Part shown: piece by piece, positions 15,685 to 24,148 of the stretch | Position numbering within the stretch: position 1 is the first letter of the stretch | Layout of the letters: every line of letters starts with the position of its first letter | NCBI GenBank assembly: GCA_033875255.1 | Contig: JAWZSN010000011.1 | Coordinates: forward strand, 62,001-126,000 | Length of the DNA stretch: 64,000 nucleotides | From: Marinimicrococcus sp033875255 | GTDB lineage: Bacteria; Pseudomonadota; Alphaproteobacteria; Geminicoccales; Geminicoccaceae | Reading direction: 5' to 3' | The notes under the pieces: model-generated | What the model was told of the DNA's origin: nothing | The model's input: the letters and a program-made list of their open reading frames with translations, nothing else | Databases searched by the model: none | Translations under genes and position numbers: made by a program

Positions 15685-17045
15685 TGATGCAGAACCCGGA
15701 TTCCGCCGTCTTCTACCGCAACCTCGCGAACCGGCCGCCCACCATCCTGCGCGGCGAGGGCGTGTGGCTCCACGACAGCGACGGGCGCCGCTATCTCGAC
15801 GCCGTGGGCGGCGCGGCGGTCGTGGCGATCGGCCACGGCGTGGCCGAGATCACCGAGGACCTGGCCCGGCAGGCGGCCGAGATCCCCTATGTCTACGGCG
15901 CCAGCTTCACGCATCGCTGGCAGGAGGAGCTGGCCTCGCGCCTGATCGGCAAGGCACCCCCCAACATGCGCGCCGCCTACATCGTGAGCGGCGGCTCGGA
16001 GGCCAACGAGACCGCCATCAAGATGGCCCGGCAGTACTTCCTCCACGAGGGACAGCCGCAGCGCCACAAGATCCTCTCGCGCCGCCAGGGCTATCACGGC
16101 ATCACCATCGCCACGCTCAGCATCTCGGGCCGCACGAGCTGGCGCCAGCCCTTCGACCCCTATCTCATCCACTCGCGCCATGTGGCGCCGCCCTACTGCT
16201 ATCGCTGCCCGTTCGGCAAGGAGCCCGCAGGCTGCGGCATGGCCTGCGCCGACGATCTCGAGACGGCGATCCTGCTGGAAGGCCCCGAGACGGTGGCCGC
16301 CTTCTTCATGGAGCCGGTGAGCGGCACCAGCCTCGCCGCCAACGTGCCGCCCGAGGGCTATCTGGAGCGGGTGCGCGAGATCTGCGACCGCTACGGCGTG
16401 CTGCTGGTGGCCGACGAGGTCTTGTGCGGCTACGGGCGCACCGGCGCACCCTTCGCCATCATGCACAGCGGCGTCGAGGCCGATCTTTTGACCTGCGGCA
16501 AGGCCGTGGGCAGCGGCTACACGCCTTTGGCCGCAGTGCTGGCCTCCGACCGCGTGGTGGACGCCTTCAGGCGCGGCGGCGGCGAGTTCACCCACGGCTT
16601 CACCTATAGCGGCCACCCCCTGAGCTGCCATGTGGGCGTGAAGGTCTTCGACTATATGGAGCGCCATGACCTGTGGGAGCGTGCCGCCGCCACCGGTGAC
16701 CTGCTCCATGCGCGCCTGGCCGACCTCGCCGGGCGGCATGCCTGCATCGGCGAGGTGCGCGGCCGGGGCATGCTGGCCGGCATCGAGTTCGTGGCCGACC
16801 GCGCCAGCAAGCGGCCCTTCCCCACTTCCGTGCGCTTCGCCGAGCGGGTGGTGGCCGCCGCCCGCCGGCGCGGCGTGCTGCTGCTGGCCGGCACGCCCGG
16901 CGTCAATCACGGCCGGGACGGCGACCAGATCCAGATCTCGCCGCCCTACGTCATGAGCGAGGCCGAGCTCGACCTGCTCGTGGAAACCCTCGATGCCGCC
17001 ATCGGCGAGGCGGTGGAGGAGGTCATTCCCGCGCTCACGCGCTGA
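15684..17045 (+). CDS. Class III aminotransferase
   Basis: The 453-residue PLP-dependent enzyme has SGGSEANETAIKMARQYF (about residues 107-124), the aspartate that contacts the PLP nitrogen in LVADEVLCGYGRTG, and the PLP lysine in LTCGKAVGSGYTPLA. A cysteine-rich insertion (CYRCPFGKEPAGCGMAC, about residues 172-188) is distinctive of one omega-amino-acid subgroup. The ATG shares a base with the TRAP permease stop (TGATG), so the enzyme is likely to process the imported compound or its oxidation product, presumably an amine or amino acid. The 3' end overlaps the convergent ABC ATPase gene by 11 bp. Confidence 0.9.
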   Translation: MMQNPDSAVFYRNLANRPPTILRGEGVWLHDSDGRRYLDAVGGAAVVAIGHGVAEITEDLARQAAEIPYVYGASFTHRWQEELASRLIGKAPPNMRAAYIVSGGSEANETAIKMARQYFLHEGQPQRHKILSRRQGYHGITIATLSISGRTSWRQPFDPYLIHSRHVAPPYCYRCPFGKEPAGCGMACADDLETAILLEGPETVAAFFMEPVSGTSLAANVPPEGYLERVREICDRYGVLLVADEVLCGYGRTGAPFAIMHSGVEADLLTCGKAVGSGYTPLAAVLASDRVVDAFRRGGGEFTHGFTYSGHPLSCHVGVKVFDYMERHDLWERAAATGDLLHARLADLAGRHACIGEVRGRGMLAGIEFVADRASKRPFPTSVRFAERVVAAARRRGVLLLAGTPGVNHGRDGDQIQISPPYVMSEAELDLLVETLDAAIGEAVEEVIPALTR

Positions 17046-17736
17046 CCGGCTCCGCCGCCCGGTCCGCCACCACGCGCCCGTCGACCAGCTCGATGCGGCG
17101 GCGGGTGCGGGCGGCGAGGTCGCGGTCGTGGGTGACGACGATGACGGTGCGGCCCTCGGCCAGCGCCAGCCGCTCGAAGATGTCGAACACGGTGGCGGCG
17201 TTTCTCGTGTCGAGATTGCCGGTGGGCTCGTCGGCCAGCACCACCGCAGGGCCGTTGGCGAGCGCCCGGGCGATGGCGGCGCGCTGGCGCATTCCGCCGG
17301 AGAGCTGCTCGGGATATTTCGCGGCCGCCTCGCCCAGGCCCAGCCCGTCGAGCAGGGCGCGGGCGCGCTCCGCCATCTCCTGCGCCGGGCGAACTTTCAG
17401 CCGGCGCATCGGGATCAGCACGTTCTCCAGCGTCGTGAACTCGGGCAGCAGGAAGTGGAACTGGAAGACGAAGCCGAAGCGCGCGAGGCGCAGGGCTGCG
17501 AGCTCGTCGCGGTCGAGCGCGGCCGCGTCCCGGCCCTCCACCAGCACCCGCCCGCTGCTGGGCCGGTCGAGCAGGCCCAGGAGATAGAGCAGCGAGGACT
17601 TGCCCGAGCCCGAGGGACCGGTGACCGCCACCAGCTCGCCACGGGTGAAGGCGAGATCGACGTCGCGCACCAGGGTCACCGGCGGCGGGCCCGGCAGGGT
17701 GCGGGTGACGCCGCGCGCCTCGAGAAGCGGGCTCAT
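17035..17736 (-). CDS. ABC transporter ATP-binding protein, MacB/LolD type
   Basis: The 233-residue ATPase contains Walker A GPSGSGKS, a Q-loop at FVFQFHFLLPEFT, the signature LSGGMRQRAAIARAL, Walker B VVLADEPTGNLDT and an H-loop in VVTHDRDLAAR. GNLDT after Walker B is typical of MacB/LolD-type ATPases, which couple ATP hydrolysis to mechanotransmission rather than to substrate passage. Its ATG overlaps the stop of the permease gene. Together with the next two genes it forms a tripartite-type exporter lacking a nearby outer-membrane channel. Confidence 0.92.
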   Translation of the reverse strand: MSPLLEARGVTRTLPGPPPVTLVRDVDLAFTRGELVAVTGPSGSGKSSLLYLLGLLDRPSSGRVLVEGRDAAALDRDELAALRLARFGFVFQFHFLLPEFTTLENVLIPMRRLKVRPAQEMAERARALLDGLGLGEAAAKYPEQLSGGMRQRAAIARALANGPAVVLADEPTGNLDTRNAATVFDIFERLALAEGRTVIVVTHDRDLAARTRRRIELVDGRVVADRAAEPVSA

Positions 17737-18989
17737 GCCGCCCCCCTGACGATGTCCACCGGATTGAGCCTCGCCGCCCGGCGGGCCGGGATGGTGGCGG
17801 CCAGCGCCGCCGCCACCACGGCGAAGGCGCCGCCCACGAGATAGGGCCAGACCTCGCGGGCGAGGATGAAGCCCTGGCGGCCGCGCAGCACCGGGCCGCC
17901 CATGTCGATGCGCACCTGGGCCAGAAGCTCGGTGAGGCCCCAGCCCACCACCGCACCGGCGAGCGCCCCCATCAGCCCCACCAGCAGGCCCTGGGCTAGG
18001 AACACCGCCTGCACGTCGCGCTCGCGAAAGCCCAGCGACTTGAGGATCGCGATGTCGCGGGTCTTCTCGTACACCACGGTGGAGATGATGTTGTAGATGC
18101 CGAACACCGCCACCAGCAGGATGGCGCCGGTCACCGTGTACATCACCGCGTTCTGGATGACGAAGAGCGAGAGGACGTTGCGGTTGGTCTCCTCCCAGCT
18201 CTCGGTGCGGTAGCCGAAGCGCTCCTCGATGCGGCGGGCGAGCGGCTCGGCCTGCTCCACCTCGGCGAGCCGCATCCGCACCTGGTTGATGACGTTGCTG
18301 CGCTCCTGGATCACCTGCGAGGTCTTGAGGAGCGTGAAGGCCTGGCTGGAATCGATGGCGGTGATGCCGGTCTCCACCATGCCGACGATCTTCATGGAGA
18401 GCTGCACGCCCGCAGGCGAGAGGGCCGAGACCGTGTCGCCCGGCAGGGCGCCCAGCCGCTCGGCCACGCCGGCCCCCACGATCACCGCATTGGCGCTGGT
18501 GCGCAGGTCCGCGAGCCTGCCCTCGACCAGGTCCTGCTCGATATTGGTGACCAGCCGCTCGCGCTCGGGCTCGATCCCCATGAGCGAGACCGAGACCTCG
18601 CGGGTGCCGTAGGCGAGGATCGCCTGTCCCTGCAGCACCGGCGCCACCGCCACGCCCGGCAGCGTCCTGAGCTCCTCCATCATCGGCCTGGCGCCGCGGA
18701 TGCCGCGCGGCTCCGCCCGCGGCTTCACCCCCGCCACCTCCACCGCCCCTTGCGGAAAGGCGCGCAGCGCCGGCTGGAGGTCGGGCAGCCTGAACTCGTC
18801 CCGCACCACGATGTGCGGCGCCACGTCGATGATCTGCGCCACGAAATACTGCTGGAAGCCGCGCATCATGGCGTTGATGGCGACGAAGAAGCCCACTCCC
18901 AGCGCCACGCCCAGCACCGAGACGATGGTCTGGCGCCGGCGGCGGCGCAGATGGCCCATGGCGATCTCGAGGAAGAGCGGGGCAGGCAC
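17733..18989 (-). CDS. ABC transporter permease, FtsX/MacB type
   Basis: The 418-residue protein has one N-terminal membrane helix (RQTIVSVLGVALGVGFFVAI, residues about 18-37), a large periplasmic domain, and three C-terminal membrane helices with FtsX-family sequence (VYEKTRDIAILKSLGFRERD). This topology is that of MacB/DevC-type permeases. It works with the ATPase (overlap of 4 bp) and the adaptor just upstream (3-bp gap). The substrate is unknown; lipids, peptides or glycolipids are possible. Confidence 0.9.
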   Translation of the reverse strand: MPAPLFLEIAMGHLRRRRRQTIVSVLGVALGVGFFVAINAMMRGFQQYFVAQIIDVAPHIVVRDEFRLPDLQPALRAFPQGAVEVAGVKPRAEPRGIRGARPMMEELRTLPGVAVAPVLQGQAILAYGTREVSVSLMGIEPERERLVTNIEQDLVEGRLADLRTSANAVIVGAGVAERLGALPGDTVSALSPAGVQLSMKIVGMVETGITAIDSSQAFTLLKTSQVIQERSNVINQVRMRLAEVEQAEPLARRIEERFGYRTESWEETNRNVLSLFVIQNAVMYTVTGAILLVAVFGIYNIISTVVYEKTRDIAILKSLGFRERDVQAVFLAQGLLVGLMGALAGAVVGWGLTELLAQVRIDMGGPVLRGRQGFILAREVWPYLVGGAFAVVAAALAATIPARRAARLNPVDIVRGAA

Positions 18990-18992
18990 GGC

Positions 18993-20006
18993 TCAGGACC
19001 CGCCGGCCGGGGCGATCCGCACGCGGGCCCCGTCCGCCAGCGCCTCGGGCGGGGCTGCCACCACCGGCTCGCCCTCCTCGACGCCGTCCAGGATCTCGGT
19101 GACCCGCGCGCCACGCACGCCCGGCACCACCGCGCGCCGCCGGGCCGTCCCGTCCTCGACGACGAAAAGCTCGCCGGAGCGGAGCGCGCTGCTCGGCACG
19201 AGAAGCGCGTCATTGGTCTCGCGCACGACGATGTTGGCCTCGATGGTCATGCCGATCATGAGCGGCGTGTCCTCGGGCAGGGCGATCCGCACCCGGTAGG
19301 TCTTTTGCACCGGATCGCCCTTGGGGGTGATCTGCTCGAGCGTACCCTCGAAGACCCGCTCCGGGAACGCGTCGGCCTTGAGCAGGGCGCGCTGGCCCGG
19401 CGCCACGCTGGGCACGTCCTCCTCGTCCACCTCGGCGGTGAGGCGCAAGGGTGTAGCCTCGCCAATCCAGAAGACCGTGTCGCCGGTGTCCACCATCTCG
19501 CCGGGCTCGCCGTCGCGGCGCAGCACCATGCCGTCGATGGGAGCGCGCACCGCGAAGTCGGCGAGCCGCCGCCGCGCCGCCTCGGCTCCGGCCTCGAAGG
19601 CGCGCGCCTCGCTCTCCGCCCGGTCGAGCTCGCTGCGCGCCGCCGCTCCCCGCTGGGCCAGCCGCGCCAGGCGCTCGGCCTCCTCGGCGGCGAAGCGGGC
19701 GCGCGCCTCCACCTCGGCCACCTGGGCGGCGGCCACGGTCGAATCGAGCGTGGCCAGGAGCTGGCCCTGCGCCACCCGGTCGCCGTCGTCAACGAACAGC
19801 TCCAGGAGCCTCCCCCGCACCGCCGGCGCCACCGCCGCCCAGCGCACCGGCTCCACCGTGCCGGTGGCGTAGACCGCCTGCACCGCCGGACCGCGCACCA
19901 CCGGCGCCACCTCCACCAGCACCGGCCGCCCCAGCCAGTGCCAGAGCCCCGCCCCCGCGAGTGCGGCTGCCGCCAGGAGGAGGACCGCCCGCGGGACGCG
20001 CTTCAT
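18993..20006 (-). CDS. Efflux periplasmic adaptor (HlyD/RND membrane fusion family)
   Basis: The 337-residue protein is anchored by an N-terminal hydrophobic segment (residues about 6-25). The order is half lipoyl domain (VRGRLLELFVDDGDRVAQGQ), a coiled-coil hairpin at about residues 95-155 rich in Ala, Glu and Arg, a second half lipoyl domain (FAVRAPIDGMVLRRDGEPGE), then beta-barrel and membrane-proximal domains. It would link the MacB-like permease to an outer-membrane channel encoded elsewhere. It is likely the first gene of the three-gene exporter operon, 19 bp after the acyl-CoA synthetase gene. Confidence 0.9.
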   Translation of the reverse strand: MKRVPRAVLLLAAAALAGAGLWHWLGRPVLVEVAPVVRGPAVQAVYATGTVEPVRWAAVAPAVRGRLLELFVDDGDRVAQGQLLATLDSTVAAAQVAEVEARARFAAEEAERLARLAQRGAAARSELDRAESEARAFEAGAEAARRRLADFAVRAPIDGMVLRRDGEPGEMVDTGDTVFWIGEATPLRLTAEVDEEDVPSVAPGQRALLKADAFPERVFEGTLEQITPKGDPVQKTYRVRIALPEDTPLMIGMTIEANIVVRETNDALLVPSSALRSGELFVVEDGTARRRAVVPGVRGARVTEILDGVEEGEPVVAAPPEALADGARVRIAPAGGS

Positions 20007-20025
20007 CGCACCGGTGCTGGGCCGC

Positions 20026-21666
20026 TCAGGCGAGCTCTCTGGCGCGCTCGCGCAGCTCGAACTTCTGGATCTTGCCGGTGGAGGTCTTGGGCAGCGGGCC
20101 GAACACGACGTGGCGCGGCACCTTGTAGCCCGCCAGATGCTGCCGGCACCACGCGATCACCTCCCCGGCCGCGAGGTCCTGCGCGTCCTCGCGCGGCGTG
20201 ACGAAGGCGCAGGGCGTCTCGCCCCATTTCTCGTCGGGCCGCGCCACCACAGCAGCTTCCATGATCCCCGGGTGGCGGTAGAGCACCTCCTCCACCTCCA
20301 GCGAGGAGATGTTCTCGCCGCCGGAGATGATGATGTCCTTGGAGCGGTCCTTCACCTCCACGTAGCCGTCCTCGTGGCGCACCGCGAGATCGCCGGTGTG
20401 GTACCAGTCGCCGGCGAAGGCCTCGCCGGTGGCCAAAGGGTTTTTCAGATAGCCCTTCATCACGGTGTTGCCGCGCAGCATGAGCTCGCCGATGGTCCGC
20501 CCGTCCGCCGGCACGGGCTCCATGCTGGCGGGATCGGCCACCATGAGCTCGCTCATCGTGGGGTAGCGCACGCCCTGGCGCGCCACCCGGCCGGCCCGCC
20601 CGGCGGTGTCCATCCCGTCCCACGCCGGCTGCTCGATGCACACGGTGGAGGGCCCGTAGGTCTCGGTGAGGCCGTAGAGATGGGTGACGTGGAACCCCAT
20701 CGCCTCCATGGCCTCGATGACCGCACTGGGCGGGGCGGCACCGCCGGTCGCCACCTCCACGCGATGCGGGAAGCGCCGCTTCACGGCGGCCGGGGCATGC
20801 ACCAGCATGTTGAGGACCACCGGCGCGCCGCACATGTGGGTGACGCCGTGGCGCTCGACGAGATCGAAGATCACCGCCGGATCGACCTTCCTCAGGCAGA
20901 CGTGCGTGGCCCCCACCGCGCCCACGCCCCAGGTGTAGGTCCAGCCGTTGCAGTGGAACATCGGCAGGGTCCACAAGTAGACCGAGCGCGGGTTCAGCCC
21001 GAAGACCAGCGCATTGCCCATGGCGTTCAGGAAGGCCCCGCGGTGGTGGTAGACCACGCCCTTGGGATTGCCGGTGGTGCCCGAGGTATAGCAGAGCGAG
21101 AGGGCCTGCCACTCGTCCCGGGGCGGGTTTCCGGCGAAGGCGGGATCGCCGCTTGCGAGGAACTCCTCGTAGCCGAGCGTGCCCAGCCGCTCGCCCGGGG
21201 CCGCCGGATCGACGATGTCGATCACCGTGATCGGCCGCTGCACCTGGGCCAGCGCCGCCTTGATGACCGGCGCGAACTCGCTGTCGGTGAGCAGCACCTT
21301 CGCCTCGCCGTGCTCGAGGATGAAGGCGATGGAGGCGGCGTCGAGGCGGATGTTGAGGGCGTTGAGCACGGCGCCGGCGAGCGGCACGCCGTGATGCGCC
21401 TCGAGCATGGGCGGCGTGTTGGGGCACATCACCGCCACCGTGTCGCCCTCGCCCACGCCGATGCGGGCAAGGGCGCTGGCGAGCCTGCGGCAGCGCGCGC
21501 CGAACTCGCCCCAGGTCCAGCTCCGCTCGCCGTAGATCACGCCGGTGCGCCCGGCGAAGACCGACTCGCTCCAGGCCAGGAAGTCCAGGGGGCTGAGCGG
21601 CCGGTGGTTGGCCGGCCCGCGCGCCAGCCCCTGCTCGAAAATGCCCTGCCCCTGCGCCATGGACAT
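20026..21666 (-). CDS. Acyl-CoA synthetase (AMP-forming), medium/long chain
   Basis: The 546-residue ANL-superfamily enzyme contains the P-loop YTSGTTGNPKGVVYHH (residues about 188-203), the HLYGLTETYGPSTV motif A5, WYHTGDLAVRHEDGYVEVKDR (motif A7/A8) and the catalytic lysine in KTSTGKIQKFELRE near the C-terminus. It activates a carboxylic acid as acyl-adenylate and then as thioester. The overall pattern is closest to fatty-acyl or methylmercaptopropionate-CoA ligases (AlkK/DmdB group). The position upstream of an exporter could mean lipid handling, but that is a guess. Confidence 0.9.
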   Translation of the reverse strand: MSMAQGQGIFEQGLARGPANHRPLSPLDFLAWSESVFAGRTGVIYGERSWTWGEFGARCRRLASALARIGVGEGDTVAVMCPNTPPMLEAHHGVPLAGAVLNALNIRLDAASIAFILEHGEAKVLLTDSEFAPVIKAALAQVQRPITVIDIVDPAAPGERLGTLGYEEFLASGDPAFAGNPPRDEWQALSLCYTSGTTGNPKGVVYHHRGAFLNAMGNALVFGLNPRSVYLWTLPMFHCNGWTYTWGVGAVGATHVCLRKVDPAVIFDLVERHGVTHMCGAPVVLNMLVHAPAAVKRRFPHRVEVATGGAAPPSAVIEAMEAMGFHVTHLYGLTETYGPSTVCIEQPAWDGMDTAGRAGRVARQGVRYPTMSELMVADPASMEPVPADGRTIGELMLRGNTVMKGYLKNPLATGEAFAGDWYHTGDLAVRHEDGYVEVKDRSKDIIISGGENISSLEVEEVLYRHPGIMEAAVVARPDEKWGETPCAFVTPREDAQDLAAGEVIAWCRQHLAGYKVPRHVVFGPLPKTSTGKIQKFELRERARELA

Positions 21667-21690
21667 GCCGCTCGCCTCCGCTGGTCTTCT

Positions 21691-22929
21691 TTACCCCTGT
21701 CTTAGAACGCGCATCCCTTCGGCGCCAGACGGCCCCGTTGCCGCTCCGCCTCCCGTGGCGGTCTCCTCGCGGAACAGCAGGACGGCCAGGGTCAGCACCA
21801 TCGCCGTGGCGTAATAGATCCCGTTGAAATAGTTCTGCAGCAGGCTCTGGGCGATCATGTCGGCGAGGATCGCCAGCATCAGGCTGCGGCGCAGCGGGTC
21901 GCGCTCGGCACGGGCGGCGGCCAGGGTACGGCGCGCCAGCCAGCCGACCAGCAGGGCCAGCCACGCCACGCCGGCGATGCCGCCCTCGATGAAGAGCCGG
22001 AGCCACTCGTTGTGCGGCCATTCGAGCAGCCGGTCGCCATCGAGCGCCGGCCGCCCGCCCTCGAGCAGGTCGCGCACCGCGCCCAGGCCCAGCCCCAGCG
22101 GATGCTCGGCGGCGAGACCCAGCCAGTAGAGCTGGCTGTAGGCCCGCCCCGAGGAGAAATCCTGGATCTCGGAGGAGAACAGCCGCAGGAAGAACGCGTC
22201 GCTGACCAGGACGGTGTAGACGAGGAACACCGCCCCGCCCGAGCAGCCGAGCAGGAGGAGCCGCCGGAGCATGCGGCCCTTGTCGGCCGCCGCGTGCAAG
22301 TGCAGGGCGCCCAGCAGCGCCAGGGTCACGATAACCGTGCGGGTGGCGGCCAGCAGCAGCATCGCCACCGCGAGCATCAGGAGACCCGCCCAGGCGGCGC
22401 GCAGCGCCGCATTGCGCATGGCCCGCCACTGCGTGGCTCCGGCCGCAGCGAAGATCAGGCAGAGCCCGCTATGCGCCACCAGCGAGCCGGTGAAGTCATA
22501 ACGCACGAAACCTTCGTAGCCGCGCAGGCGCGGGCCGGGCGCGCCGGTGGTCGCCAGCAGGAGGGCAAGCGTCACATAGCCCGCCAGGAGCCCCAGCGCG
22601 AGCCGTGCCGGGTCGTGCCGGCCGAGCGCGCGGGCGATGTCCGGCGCTGCCAGCAGCACCAGCACCGGCAGGACCAGCTTGTAGTCGAGCGGGTCGAGGT
22701 CCTGCGCGAGGTCGCGCAGCGCCATCGTTCCGAGCAGCAGGGCCAGCAGCGCCGGGACGGTCTTGGCGCGGGGATCGAGCCCGCCTGCCCGCGCCATCGC
22801 CACAGCGGCCAGCGCCAGCACCGACGCGGCGAAGGCGGCCATGCGCAACCGGTCGACGCCGAGCAGCACCGCCGCCTCCGAGGACAGGAAGGCGAAGGTG
22901 AACACCAGGGCGAACAGGCCGCGGACCAT
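21691..22929 (-). CDS. O-antigen ligase / Wzy-like polymerase family membrane protein
   Basis: The 412-residue protein has about ten to twelve hydrophobic segments and a periplasmic loop with SSEIQDFSSGRAYSQLYWL and then LEWPHNEWLRLFIEGGIAGV. The HNxxLR/W-type motif is the hallmark of the Wzy_C (O-antigen ligase) family. These enzymes join undecaprenyl-linked glycans to lipid A or to each other, on the periplasmic side of the inner membrane. It lies 24 bp upstream of the acyl-CoA synthetase on the same strand and is divergent from the Alg13/14-like genes, which supports a joint role in polysaccharide assembly. Confidence 0.85.
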   Translation of the reverse strand: MVRGLFALVFTFAFLSSEAAVLLGVDRLRMAAFAASVLALAAVAMARAGGLDPRAKTVPALLALLLGTMALRDLAQDLDPLDYKLVLPVLVLLAAPDIARALGRHDPARLALGLLAGYVTLALLLATTGAPGPRLRGYEGFVRYDFTGSLVAHSGLCLIFAAAGATQWRAMRNAALRAAWAGLLMLAVAMLLLAATRTVIVTLALLGALHLHAAADKGRMLRRLLLLGCSGGAVFLVYTVLVSDAFFLRLFSSEIQDFSSGRAYSQLYWLGLAAEHPLGLGLGAVRDLLEGGRPALDGDRLLEWPHNEWLRLFIEGGIAGVAWLALLVGWLARRTLAAARAERDPLRRSLMLAILADMIAQSLLQNYFNGIYYATAMVLTLAVLLFREETATGGGAATGPSGAEGMRVLRQG

Positions 22930-22975
22930 GGCGCATCCCGGTCGTGCAGGAGAGTCGACAAAAAACTCAACTTAT

Positions 22976-22988
22976 GATTGATACAATC
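22976..22988. promoter_or_regulatory. Palindrome in AT-rich divergent promoter region
   Basis: GATTG-ATA-CAATC is a perfect 5-bp-arm inverted repeat within the only AT-rich patch (22951-22990) between two divergent genes. It may be an operator serving both promoters. The -10 and -35 elements are not clear. Confidence 0.3.
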
Positions 22989-23015
22989 TGCGGCAAAAGC
23001 CAACCGGGCAGTGCC

Positions 23016-23681
23016 ATGAGCTACAAGATCAAGGCCTTTCCGTTCGTGCCGGCCGACCCGCGCCTGGCCCGGCTGCAGCAGAGCTGCGCGGCGATCCTGC
23101 TGGCCAACTGGTGCTTCCAGGGCATGCGCGGCATGGACACCAAGGAGCTGTCGTTCCGCCTTCTGCTCGAGGCCCTGCTCGCTGTGCTGCTCGTCATGGC
23201 ACTGGCACCCGTCGCGGGTGTCGCTGCTGCCGTCCTGCCCGCGCTGGCGGCGGCGCACAGCCTGCAGTTCCTCCTCAACGGCCAGCTCTGGGTCTGCGCC
23301 CGCTACTGCCCGCTCTATCCCGGCGATGCGGCCGCGCTCGAGGCATGGACCGCGCGTCTGAGGAGCGAGCTCGCCGCCATGCCGTGGCTCGAGGAGGCGG
23401 TGCTGATCGGCTCGCGCGGCGGCAGCGCTCCGCCCGACCCGCGCTCGGACATCGACCTCCGGCTGATCTTCCCGCCGGGTGTGCGCTGCTGGCTCGCCAC
23501 CAACCTCCTGCTCGTGCGCCTCAGGAGCCGGGCGCTGCTGGCCGGCCTGCCGCTCGACCTCTACGCCTACGACCGGCCGGGCTCGCTGCTGCGCCACCGC
23601 CAGGACGAGCCGCTCGTGATCGTCCTCGACCGCCGCGGCCGCCTCGCCGCGCGCTTCGCCGACCGGCTCGCCGGGGCATGA
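23016..23681 (+). CDS. Membrane-anchored nucleotidyltransferase-like protein
   Basis: The 221-residue protein has hydrophobic segments at about residues 45-70 and then a domain with the nucleotidyltransferase-fold signature: IGSRGGSAPPDPRSDIDLRL (about residues 131-150), that is G-S followed by D-x-D. This is the metal and NTP-binding pattern of MNT/aminoglycoside-type nucleotidyltransferases. ATG 23016 is chosen over the frame start at 22944 because it follows the AT-rich promoter. It overlaps the Alg14-like gene by ATGA. The role is unknown; it could add nucleotidyl groups to a lipid-linked sugar or act as a scaffold. Confidence 0.65.
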   Translation: MSYKIKAFPFVPADPRLARLQQSCAAILLANWCFQGMRGMDTKELSFRLLLEALLAVLLVMALAPVAGVAAAVLPALAAAHSLQFLLNGQLWVCARYCPLYPGDAAALEAWTARLRSELAAMPWLEEAVLIGSRGGSAPPDPRSDIDLRLIFPPGVRCWLATNLLLVRLRSRALLAGLPLDLYAYDRPGSLLRHRQDEPLVIVLDRRGRLAARFADRLAGA

Positions 23682-24148
23682 GCGAGCCGCACTGGATCGA
23701 GCGGCGCCGCACCTGCTGGGCCTATTCGCCGGGCGGCCATCTGGCCGAGCTCGAGCGGGCGACCCGCGGTATCCTCTTCGAGAACCGTTTCGACGTGACC
23801 TTCAAGGGCGGCCGCGCCCCCTCCCGCGCGCCGCGCCGCGTCTACCATGTCTGCCATCCGCGCCGCTCGGTCCTGCGCACGCTGCTCAATGCGGCGCAGG
23901 CCCTGCGCATCGTGCTGCGCGAGCGGCCCGAGCTGGTCCTCTCGACCGGCGCCGACGTCGCGGTCCCGACCCTGCTGCTCGCGCGGCTGCTGGGGGCCCG
24001 CCTCGTCTATGTCGAGACGGCAGCCGAGATCGGCGCCTCGCTCAGCGGGCGGCTGGTCTACCCGTTCGCCGACCTCTTCGTGGTGCAGTGGCCCGAGCAG
24101 CTCGCCCGCTATCCGCGCGCCGTGCTCGGCCGTGGCCTGCTGCTGTGA
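23678..24148 (+). CDS. Alg14/EpsE-like glycosyltransferase membrane subunit
   Basis: The 156-residue protein carries AYSPGGHLAELERA near residue 14 and STGADVAVPTLLLARLLGAR near residue 90, the pattern of Alg14/PssD/CpsF proteins. These anchor and activate an Alg13-like partner to form a split GT-B transferase. VYVETAAEIGASLSGRLVYP matches the end of the family's conserved core. It overlaps both neighbours by 4 bp (ATGA and GTGA), so all three proteins are coupled. It would act at the cytoplasmic face of the inner membrane in surface-glycan assembly. Confidence 0.85.
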   Translation: MSEPHWIERRRTCWAYSPGGHLAELERATRGILFENRFDVTFKGGRAPSRAPRRVYHVCHPRRSVLRTLLNAAQALRIVLRERPELVLSTGADVAVPTLLLARLLGARLVYVETAAEIGASLSGRLVYPFADLFVVQWPEQLARYPRAVLGRGLLL

